From Desulfobacteraceae bacterium (GTDB lineage: Bacteria; Desulfobacterota; Desulfobacteria; Desulfobacterales; BuS5), in the NCBI GenBank assembly GCA_030642865.1, contig DAOWMW010000120.1:1-5095 (forward strand): 5,095 nt of DNA, written 5' to 3'. Every line of letters starts with the position of its first letter. The stretch's first letter is position 1. Below, in pieces: positions 1 through 5,095 of the stretch. The notes under the pieces were generated by a model. The model was not told the origin of the DNA and did no database searches. It saw nothing but the letters and a program-made list of their open reading frames with translations. Made by a program: the position numbers and the translations under genes.

Positions 1-1566
1 AACGGGATCTTTTACCAACACCCTGTGTTTGTTATAATAAGTATGAAAACAAGAAGCAAGATTTATCAGATAAAAAGCTATCCTGTGGGGCTCCATTAAC
101 CTGGCGCCTGATTTCACCACTTCAGGGTACCTCTCCATTACTTTAATAAGATTGATCTCTTCTGGTTCCTGGAGCAGTCTCACCCCGTCATCTATAAAAA
201 ATTTTTCTGTTTTTTCTTCTCCAGCCTTACGCATAATACTGCAAATCCTGGCATGGACATATTGAACATAATAGACTGGATTTTCATTTGTTTTTTTCCT
301 GGCAAGTTCCAGGTCAAAATCAAGGGGACTGTCATAGTTCCGTGTTAAAAAGATGAACCTGGCTGCATCGGGCCCCACTTCATTGATCACAGTTTTCAGC
401 CTGACAAATTCACCTGAACGGGTGGACATTGCAACAGGTTCTCCTCCTCGAAGAAGATTAACAAGCTGAACAAGAATTACATTAAAAGCATCCCTCTCTT
501 TGCCAGAGGCTTCGATGGAGGCTTTGATTCTGGAAACATACCCATGGTGATCCGCACCCCATATATCTATTATCCGATCAAACCCCCTGTCAAATTTATC
601 ATAATGATAAGCAATATCCGAGGCAAAATATGTGGTAAGGCCGTTTTGCCTGACAACAACACGATCTTTCTCATCACCAAAATCCATGGTTTTGAACCAA
701 AGCGCCCCATCCTTCTTATAAATTATACCTTTTTTTTCAAAATATGCTAAAGCCGAAGCGACCTTCCCTGAATCATAAAGAGTCTGTTCGCTGAACCAGT
801 TATCAAAAGTAATGCCAAAAGAGTCCAAGTCTTCTTTGATTTCGGACAAAACAGTTTTTGCAGCATATTCAGCACAACAGGATACTGCTTCATCCTCGGG
901 CAGCTGAAGCAGGCTATTTTTTTTAAGCTCTTTAATTTGTAATGCAATGGTGCATATATATTCACCCTGGTAACAATCATCGGGAAAGGGGATATCAACC
1001 CCGAATAACTCTCTGTATCTCAAAAATACTGACATACCTAATCTTTTTATTTGTCTTCCGGAATCATTGACATAGTATTCCCTTTGCACATTATATCCGC
1101 AAAACTTAAGGATATTGGCCATGCTGTCACCCACAGCTGCCCCCCTTCCATGCCCCACATGGAGGGGGCCTGTGGGATTTGCACTTACAAATTCCACCTG
1201 AACTTTTTGCCCTTTTCCCATATCTGAAGCCCCGTACCGGGAATCTTCATCATGAATTTTATGCAAAATTTTATGCCATGCCGAATTATTAATATAAAAA
1301 TTTATAAAACCAGGGCCGGCCACTTCAACTTTCTCCACTATCCCCTCAGAATCATCCAAAGATCCCACAATGGCGTCTGCTATTTTCCTTGGAGCCATTT
1401 TCTGTTTAGACGCCATAATCATTGCAATATTTGTTGAAAAATCACCCTGGGATACAACCTTGGGTTCTTCCACGAGTATATCCGGTAAATCGGCTGGAGA
1501 CAGATCACCTTTTTTACAGGCATTTTTCACAGCTCCAAGCACCAGATTCATAATTTTTTGTTTCAT
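1..1566 (-). CDS. argS: Arginyl-tRNA synthetase (ArgRS), 3' end cut by window edge
   Basis: This class I aminoacyl-tRNA synthetase charges tRNA-Arg with arginine using ATP in the cytoplasm. Reverse-strand translation is open for 522 codons from an ATG at 1566 to the window edge. Residues 1-110 form the N-terminal tRNA-recognition domain. The HIGH motif is HVGH (residues 136-139, bases 1150-1161), preceded by the family-typical [15 protein letters not shown]. The KMSKS-equivalent loop is AMSTRSG (379-385); many ArgRS lack the canonical lysine there. GADHHGY (337-343) is also typical. The DALR anticodon-binding domain starts near residue 425 ([12 protein letters not shown]). Usual length is about 550-580 residues, so only the last few dozen are missing. 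An in-frame ATG six codons upstream (1584), directly after an in-frame TAA, is an alternative start. The 1566 start gives the usual N-terminus and has a weak GGATGG about 10 bases upstream. The gene is divergent from trxA. Confidence 0.97.
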   Translation of the reverse strand, partial: MKQKIMNLVLGAVKNACKKGDLSPADLPDILVEEPKVVSQGDFSTNIAMIMASKQKMAPRKIADAIVGSLDDSEGIVEKVEVAGPGFINFYINNSAWHKILHKIHDEDSRYGASDMGKGQKVQVEFVSANPTGPLHVGHGRGAAVGDSMANILKFCGYNVQREYYVNDSGRQIKRLGMSVFLRYRELFGVDIPFPDDCYQGEYICTIALQIKELKKNSLLQLPEDEAVSCCAEYAAKTVLSEIKEDLDSFGITFDNWFSEQTLYDSGKVASALAYFEKKGIIYKKDGALWFKTMDFGDEKDRVVVRQNGLTTYFASDIAYHYDKFDRGFDRIIDIWGADHHGYVSRIKASIEASGKERDAFNVILVQLVNLLRGGEPVAMSTRSGEFVRLKTVINEVGPDAARFIFLTRNYDSPLDFDLELARKKTNENPVYYVQYVHARICSIMRKAGEEKTEKFFIDDGVRLLQEPEEINLIKVMERYPEVVKSGARLMEPHRIAFYLINLASCFHTYYNKHRVLVKDPV

Positions 1567-1628
1567 ATATAAATAAATCCATCCATTTACGATTAACTCA
1601 AAATTAAAAAGCTAAGAAAGAATATAAC

Positions 1629-1680
1629 TGTAACTATTCAGCCAATATCTACAACAACAGGTATAATCTGAGTAGTTACA
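1629..1680. repeat. 13-bp imperfect inverted repeat in the argS-trxA divergent spacer
   Basis: The left arm TGTAACTATTCAG (1629-1641) and right arm CTGAGTAGTTACA (1668-1680) are inverted copies matching at 12 of 13 positions, separated by 26 bases. The right arm lies 20 bases upstream of the trxA -35 box and overlaps the -10 of a possible argS promoter. That position suits an operator for a dimeric regulator. If argS transcription starts near 1672, its mRNA would not contain both arms, which argues against an RNA attenuator. The function is inferred; the repeat is seen directly. Confidence 0.5.
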
Positions 1681-1706
1681 TATAACTTTTTTTGAAATGT
1701 TGACAA
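1679..1706 (-). promoter_or_regulatory. Possible argS promoter overlapping the trxA -35 box
   Basis: On the reverse strand, TTGTCA (1706-1701; 5 of 6 to the sigma70 -35 consensus) is followed after 16 bases by TATATG (1684-1679; 4 of 6 to the -10 consensus). Transcription would begin near 1672 and give a leader of about 106 bases before argS. Support is weak because the spacer is very AT-rich and chance matches are expected. It uses nearly the same bases as the trxA -35 box. Confidence 0.3.
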
Positions 1707-1727
1707 ATCATATTTTATTACTATATT
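1700..1727 (+). promoter_or_regulatory. Sigma70-type promoter of the trxA-trxB-bamD operon
   Basis: A perfect -35 box TTGACA (1700-1705) is followed, after a 16-base spacer, by TATATT (1722-1727; 5 of 6 to consensus). The predicted start near 1734 leaves a leader of about 47 bases before trxA. It is the best promoter match in the 214-base divergent spacer and is correctly placed for the rightward genes. Confidence 0.65.
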
Positions 1728-1780
1728 CTGCTTAAAATTACTATATTAATTAATCTTGTTTTCATAAAAGGAACCTAACT

Positions 1781-2119
1781 ATGTCAGACAACGTTTTAAT
1801 AATAACAGATACAAGCTTTGATACTGAAGTACTCAAATCTGAAAAGCCGGTGCTGGTAGACTTCTGGGCCCCGTGGTGCGGACCCTGTAAGGCAGTGGGA
1901 CCCATAATTGATGAACTTGCAGCGGCCTTTGGTGATAAAATCAAATTTGCAAAATGCAATGTTGATGACAACCCCCTGACTCCCGGCAAATATGGAATAA
2001 GGTCTATCCCCACCATAATTTTCTTTAAAAATGGTTCCATTGCTGAACAGGTTATAGGGGCTGTCCCAAAAACAAAATTAGAAGATACAATAAAAAAGGT
2101 TATTGGAGAATCTTCCTGA
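1781..2119 (+). CDS. trxA: Thioredoxin
   Basis: This small cytoplasmic dithiol protein reduces disulfides in target proteins such as reductases and peroxiredoxins, and is itself recycled by thioredoxin reductase. The 112-residue length is normal for a single-domain thioredoxin. The active site WCGPC is at residues 32-36 with redox cysteines 33 and 36, preceded by the usual VDFWAP with the buried Asp27. The cis-proline loop is SIPT (75-78, Pro77), and the C-terminal strand FFKNG (81-85) is present. There is one extra cysteine, Cys59, in AKCNVDDNP. No signal peptide is seen. The start is supported by AAAGGA (1767-1772), 8 bases before the ATG. Its stop overlaps the trxB start by one base, so the enzyme and its reductase are made together. 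It is the first gene of the rightward operon. Confidence 0.97.
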   Translation: MSDNVLIITDTSFDTEVLKSEKPVLVDFWAPWCGPCKAVGPIIDELAAAFGDKIKFAKCNVDDNPLTPGKYGIRSIPTIIFFKNGSIAEQVIGAVPKTKLEDTIKKVIGESS

Positions 2120-3045
2120 TGAGTAATTCAGAATATGACCTCATTATAATCGGAGGCGGTCCTGCAGGCCTTACAGCCGGTCTTTATGCGTCCCGCTCCA
2201 GATTAAAGGCATTGATGATAGAAAAACTGTTGCCAGGTGGACAAATTCGTGTAAGTGACGCGCTGGAGAATTACCCCGGCTTTCCTGAAACAATAACCGG
2301 AGCCGAACTTGCACAAAGGATGACTGAACAGGCCGGCAAATTCGGGCTGGAGATTGAAACAAATGAAGTCCTGGATGTTGATTTTTCACAAAAAATTAAA
2401 AAAATTTCTCTTCCTGATAAAACAATTTCTGCCCCCGCCGTAATAATTGCAACAGGAGCATCCCCCAGAAAATTAAATGTCCCTGGAGAAGAAATTTTTT
2501 TGGGAAAAGGGGTCTCTTTTTGTGCAACATGCGACGGACCCTTTTTTCATAATTCTGTGGTTGCCGCAGTGGGCGGCGGAGATACTGCCGTGCAGGAAAG
2601 TATTTTTCTTACTAAATTTGCAAAAAAAGTTTATGTTATACACCGAAGAGATGAACTAAGGGCAACCAAAATCCTTCAGGAGCGTGCCTTTGCAAATGAC
2701 AAAATAGAATTCATATGGGATTCTGTTGTAACTGGCATAAAAGGCGGTCTGACAAACGTGGATGCCATTACTCTGAAAAATGTCAAAACCAGTGACACAA
2801 AAAATCTTAATGTGGATGGATGCTTTATATGGGTTGGAACCAGGCCAAACATAGAATTTCTTAAAAATGCTCTGGAGCTTGACAAAAACGGGTTTATAAT
2901 TACAGATTCACACATGCGGACTTCCGTTGCCGGCGTATTTGCAGCCGGTGATATACGCAATACTCCTTTACGCCAGGTGGCAACGGCTGTGGGAGATGCG
3001 GCCATTGCGGCATTTTCAGCAGAACATTACATAACAAATTTATGA
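2119..3045 (+). CDS. trxB: Thioredoxin reductase (NADPH, FAD flavoprotein)
   Basis: This low-molecular-weight bacterial-type flavoenzyme passes electrons from NADPH through FAD and a redox disulfide to thioredoxin. The 308 residues match the family. The FAD-binding GGGPAG is at 12-17, followed by LLPGGQI. The NADPH domain carries the redox pair CATC (135-138), the dinucleotide loop GGGDTA (152-157) and HRRDELRA (175-182), whose arginines are typical of NADPH-specific members. The second FAD contact, AAGDIR, is at 275-280, followed by RQVATAVGDAA (285-295). All key residues are intact. The ATG overlaps the trxA stop (TGATG), and GGAGA (2105-2109) inside trxA is its ribosome site, spaced 9 bases, so translational coupling is likely. 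The NADPH-type motifs argue against the ferredoxin- or NADH-using variants found in some anaerobes, but cofactor preference was not tested. Confidence 0.96.
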   Translation: MSNSEYDLIIIGGGPAGLTAGLYASRSRLKALMIEKLLPGGQIRVSDALENYPGFPETITGAELAQRMTEQAGKFGLEIETNEVLDVDFSQKIKKISLPDKTISAPAVIIATGASPRKLNVPGEEIFLGKGVSFCATCDGPFFHNSVVAAVGGGDTAVQESIFLTKFAKKVYVIHRRDELRATKILQERAFANDKIEFIWDSVVTGIKGGLTNVDAITLKNVKTSDTKNLNVDGCFIWVGTRPNIEFLKNALELDKNGFIITDSHMRTSVAGVFAAGDIRNTPLRQVATAVGDAAIAAFSAEHYITNL

Positions 3046-3749
3046 GAAATAAAAAGATGAAACGTGTTATTACCATTTGTATTTTACTTTTGTTTATTTC
3101 TTCGGGTTGCGCCTGGTTTAAGACCAAAGAAGAAGAGACTGCCCAGGAACTTTCAGAGCAGGGGGTAAGTGCATTTAACAAAAAACAATATACCCTTGCA
3201 ATTGACAGGTTTGAAAAACTTAAAACATGGTATCCCTTTAGTGACCTTGTGGTACTTGCTGATTATAAAATTGCTGATTCATATTACAGATCAAAAAGAT
3301 ATAATGAAGCTGTTTTGGCATATAATGATTTTGAAAAGCTTCATCCAAATAATAAAAAAATGCCCTATGTATTATTCCATATCGGGCTTTGCTATTTGAA
3401 TCAGATAAATACAACAGACAGGGACCAAACACCGACCCAGGACTGCGTTAAAGCATTTAAACGGCTTATCAATCTTCATCCTGGCAGTGAATACGCGCAC
3501 AAAGCAAAAGAACATGTTAAAACCTGCCAAAAGAATCTTGCTGCCCATGAATTTTCTGTGGGTCTTTTTTATTATAAAACAAAACAATATAAAGCAGCAC
3601 TTTATCGATTCAAAACAATTTTGGCCGAATACCCGGATTTTGAGGTCAGTCATAACGCATTGGAATACATACCATTATGCGAAGCCCATCTTGAGAAGAT
3701 AGAGCAGGCCAAAAAGCAAACCGAAAAAGATTTACTGCCTGATTCCTAA
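3042..3749 (+). CDS. bamD: Outer membrane assembly lipoprotein BamD (YfiO/ComL family)
   Basis: BamD is an essential lipoprotein of the BAM complex, which folds beta-barrel proteins into the outer membrane; it binds BamA from the periplasmic side. The 235-residue protein has a basic N-terminus, a hydrophobic stretch (residues 9-19) and a lipobox ISSGC with lipidated Cys23. Ala follows the cysteine, which fits outer-membrane sorting. The rest is helical TPR-like repeats: about 34-66, 71-103, 108-148 and 165-198, each with an A-x-x-x-F/Y pattern and a closing L/YP. Length is close to the roughly 245 residues of E. coli BamD. The first ATG overlaps the trxB stop (ATGA, 4 bases). A second in-frame ATG at 3057 would give a shorter, more classical lipoprotein signal and has GAGA 9 bases upstream, so either start is possible. 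The mature part has four further cysteines (117, 135, 162, 213). Confidence 0.9.
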   Translation: MRNKKMKRVITICILLLFISSGCAWFKTKEEETAQELSEQGVSAFNKKQYTLAIDRFEKLKTWYPFSDLVVLADYKIADSYYRSKRYNEAVLAYNDFEKLHPNNKKMPYVLFHIGLCYLNQINTTDRDQTPTQDCVKAFKRLINLHPGSEYAHKAKEHVKTCQKNLAAHEFSVGLFYYKTKQYKAALYRFKTILAEYPDFEVSHNALEYIPLCEAHLEKIEQAKKQTEKDLLPDS

Positions 3750-3791
3750 AAACTCATTTCAGGATGGGTACCATAAATTTTCAGAGGTTCA

Positions 3792-4229
3792 ATGATAGGA
3801 GTAAGTGCATGCCTGATTGGATGCAATTGCAGATATGATGGCAAAAATAAAAAAAACAGGGAATTAATAAAATTAATAAAATTTGAAAATATTTTCCCTG
3901 TATGTCCTGAAACGTCAGGAGGACTTTCTGTTCCCCGGGAACCTGCCAGTATTACAGGTGGTGATGGGTTTGACGTATTGGACGGAAATGCAAAAGTTAC
4001 AGGCATCTCAGGGAGTGATAAAACAGATGCTTTTATAAAAGGCGCTTACATTACCTTGAAACATCTGAGAATACATGATATTAAACATTGTGTTTTAAAA
4101 GCTAAAAGTCCCTCATGTGGAATTGCTAAAAAAATGCCGTTGCATCCCCTGGCAAATGGCAGTGGAGAGCTAACCGGCGTTACAGCAGCCCTTTTGATGC
4201 GCCGGGGAATAATTGTTGAAAATATATAA
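3792..4229 (+). CDS. DUF523 protein, TudS-like thiouracil desulfurase candidate
   Basis: The 145-residue single-domain protein matches the DUF523 family. Characterised members (TudS) use a [4Fe-4S] cluster held by three cysteines to remove sulfur from 2-thiouracil, giving uracil. Family signatures are present in order: VSACLIG with Cys7, RYDGK (14-18), PVCPE with Cys38, GGLSVPREPA (43-52), VLDGNAKV (62-69), then LKAKSPSCG with Cys109, and GVTAALLMRRGI near the end. Cys7, Cys38 and Cys109 are the probable cluster ligands; Cys11, Cys13 and Cys100 are extra. No DUF1722 (YbgA-type) fusion follows. An in-frame TAA lies just upstream, so the ATG at 3792 is the natural start; AGAGG (3783-3787) is its rather close ribosome site. 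The gap to bamD is 42 bases with no terminator seen, so co-transcription is likely. Family membership is strong; the exact substrate here is inferred. Confidence 0.85.
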   Translation: MIGVSACLIGCNCRYDGKNKKNRELIKLIKFENIFPVCPETSGGLSVPREPASITGGDGFDVLDGNAKVTGISGSDKTDAFIKGAYITLKHLRIHDIKHCVLKAKSPSCGIAKKMPLHPLANGSGELTGVTAALLMRRGIIVENI

Positions 4230-4346
4230 ATCAAAAGCTTTTGCTAATCCACCTGATTGCCAAAGTTAAAGCCAGCCCAAAAAAATCCGACGAACAAACA
4301 GTGTTCCAGGAAAAACAGAATTTTTTATTTATGAGGTAAAAACAAT

Positions 4347-4538
4347 ATGTCAAAACAATGTGAAATCTGCGGGAAAAAACCGATGGTGGGCAACAATGTA
4401 AGCCATGCCCACAATCTGACAAAGCGCCGTTTCAACCCTAACCTTCAAAAAGTAAGAACTCTTACAAACGGCAGAATAAAAAGAATGAATGTATGCACCA
4501 GTTGTATTAAGTCCGGTAAAGTCGTTAAGGCACCATAA
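4347..4538 (+). CDS. rpmB: Large ribosomal subunit protein bL28, zinc-binding form
   Basis: L28 is a small structural protein of the 50S subunit. The 63 residues contain the family pattern [18 protein letters not shown] (15-32) followed by the basic [17 protein letters not shown]. Two CxxC pairs, CEIC (5-8) and CTSC (50-53), form the zinc ribbon of the so-called C+ version; C- paralogues lack these cysteines. Length is typical of the short bacterial form. The start is backed by GAGGT (4333-4337), 9 bases upstream. It follows the DUF523 gene by 117 bases on the same strand. That gap contains only a 12-bp palindrome, CAAAAGCTTTTG (4232-4243), and no convincing promoter or terminator, so rpmB may be read from the upstream operon or from a promoter not recognisable by eye. 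No rpmG (L33) partner is visible next to it. Confidence 0.95.
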   Translation: MSKQCEICGKKPMVGNNVSHAHNLTKRRFNPNLQKVRTLTNGRIKRMNVCTSCIKSGKVVKAP

Positions 4539-4610
4539 AACATCTCTGATTATAACGGATTTAGGGGAGCCTGATAATAAGTGACGTAACTGGTTGTGGT
4601 TAAAATGTAA

Positions 4611-4650
4611 ATATGTGTAACAGGTTGATATTACAGGCATATATTTTTTT
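4611..4650 (+). terminator. Weak terminator-like hairpin downstream of rpmB
   Basis: ATATGTGTAA (4611-4620) can pair with TTACA plus CATAT (4631-4635 and 4638-4642, with GG bulged), around a 10-base loop, and is followed by seven T residues (4644-4650). Position about 70 bases after rpmB and the T-run fit a Rho-independent terminator. The stem is AT-rich and bulged, so its strength is doubtful. Confidence 0.3.
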
Positions 4651-4661
4651 AATAATTTTAC

Positions 4662-4703
4662 ATAGTTAGAGACAATTTTCTTCCGAAGGAGGTCTCTAAC
4701 TAT
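4662..4703. repeat. Perfect 12-bp inverted repeat (long hairpin)
   Basis: ATAGTTAGAGAC (4662-4673) and GTCTCTAACTAT (4692-4703) are exact inverted copies around an 18-base loop. The loop contains CTTCC-GAA-GGAG(G), which can form an inner stem. It includes AAGGAGGT (4686-4693), a full Shine-Dalgarno-like sequence, with no ATG, GTG or TTG at a usable distance downstream. No T-run follows on either strand, so this is not a standard terminator. It lies between rpmB and the transposase remnant and may belong to the end region of that element. Confidence 0.6.
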
Positions 4704-4799
4704 AACATCCGAAACACTACTGGTTTTCGCAAATGCATTGACGAGCATATTGCGTTAAATAGTGAGTTATTTCTCCCTAAAATCACCGGGGGATACCGG

Positions 4800-5095
4800 A
4801 TGAAAGATTCTTACTATTCAAAAAAGCAGTCCATTATAATCCACCGGATTGAAATCATGAGCACCGCCTATACGATACGTCCCTCCTTTGTAACGTCATA
4901 TGTGGCAGGATTGACAGATGAAGTGAAAAAGCCCCTTTTCCTGAGAAAATTCAATGTTCCTTTATGGGCATTAAGTCAGATTTTCGACAAAATCCGATGT
5001 GCGGTATCGGCTGGAACATGCTCAGGGACGTAATAGCATTGTCTGAACAACCTTAAAGACGCTGACAATATCCCCCACGCATTTGGGAGCCGAAG
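4800..5095 (+). pseudogene. Decayed transposase, N-terminal part, cut by window edge
   Basis: The first frame from ATG 4800 reads on to a TAA at 5031-5033 and includes YTIRPSFVTSYVAGLTDEV and KKPLFLRKFNVPLWALSQIF, a pattern I recall from DDE-type transposases. From about 4996 the family-like reading continues in the next frame: YRLEHAQGRNSIV (5005-5043), then TGA (5044-5046), then TTLKTL and onward to PTHLGAE at the edge. The remembered family text here is close to YRLEQSLGRNSIVGTT followed by a HLxADEKHT-type stretch. This implies one frameshift near 4990-4996 and a Gly codon changed to TGA. The catalytic region lies outside the window. GGGGGA (4788-4793) could serve as ribosome site, and the frame is open back to 4656, so the true start may be further upstream. 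Family assignment is from memory and unsearched; an ISNCY-like group is only a guess. Confidence 0.6.

Noticed and set aside
544..1576. Several short open frames on both strands inside the argS region (for example 544-750, 747-998, 1252-1437 and 1370-1576).
   Set aside because: The argS frame is continuous and carries all family motifs across this stretch; the others are by-products of its codon composition.
1567..1680. Possible T-box or other tRNA-sensing leader for argS.
   Set aside because: No T-box specifier or antiterminator signature is visible, the inverted repeat lacks a terminator T-run, and T-boxes are mainly found in other phyla.
4232..4243. Perfect 12-bp palindrome CAAAAGCTTTTG just after the DUF523 gene.
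   Set aside because: It has no loop, no GC-rich stem and no following T-run, so it is not a terminator, and one short AT-rich palindrome is not evidence for an operator.
4241..4270. TTGCTA followed about 17 bases later by AGTTAA as an rpmB promoter.
   Set aside because: The -10 match is poor, and such partial hits are expected by chance in this AT-rich gap.
4350..4748. A 132-codon open frame on the minus strand covering rpmB and the spacer beyond it.
   Set aside because: It lies antisense over nearly all of the well-supported rpmB gene, resembles no family I recognise, and shows no clear domain, so it is a shadow frame.
4857..5033. ATG at 4857 as the true start of the transposase-like protein.
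   Set aside because: The preceding residues (KKQSIIIHRIEI) look like part of the same protein, and ATG 4800 has a better-placed purine-rich site, so 4800 was preferred; 4857 remains an alternative.
4980..5046. Programmed ribosomal frameshifting in the transposase.
   Set aside because: No classic slippery heptamer is evident at the break, and an additional in-frame TGA follows about 50 bases later, so decay explains the data better.

Overview
The window looks like an ordinary chromosomal housekeeping region of an AT-rich Gram-negative bacterium, with a decayed insertion sequence at its right edge. An outer-membrane BamD lipoprotein shows a diderm envelope. The style of ArgRS, TrxB, BamD, the DUF523 protein and zinc-type L28 fits an anaerobic member of the Desulfobacterota (Desulfobacteraceae-like). 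That placement is inferred from general resemblance, not from a search.

Layout. Positions 1-1566 (minus strand) hold argS, complete at its start but cut by the left window edge before its stop codon. A 214-base divergent spacer follows (1567-1780). It contains a strong sigma70-type promoter for the rightward genes, a weaker possible leftward promoter sharing almost the same -35 bases, and a 13-bp near-perfect inverted repeat. Rightward from 1781 come trxA, trxB and bamD, each overlapping the previous gene by one to four bases, so they almost certainly form one operon. After 42 bases comes a DUF523/TudS-like gene, and after a further 117 bases rpmB (ribosomal protein L28). No convincing terminator was seen between bamD and the DUF523 gene, or between the latter and rpmB.

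Positions 4539-4799 have no credible gene. They hold a weak terminator-like hairpin, a perfect 12-bp inverted repeat whose loop side carries a full Shine-Dalgarno-like sequence, and a loosely repeated 14-base motif. From 4800 to the right edge lies the N-terminal part of a transposase-like pseudogene, broken by a frameshift near 4990-4996 and an in-frame TGA at 5044.

Together the genes cover tRNA charging, cytoplasmic thiol-disulfide reduction (TrxB reduces TrxA with NADPH), outer-membrane protein assembly, probable sulfur removal from thiolated pyrimidines, and the large ribosomal subunit. No new defence, mobile or biosynthetic system is visible. The most worthwhile leads are the shared divergent promoter region, the BamD/thioredoxin coupling, the TudS-like protein, and the hairpin next to the insertion-sequence remnant.
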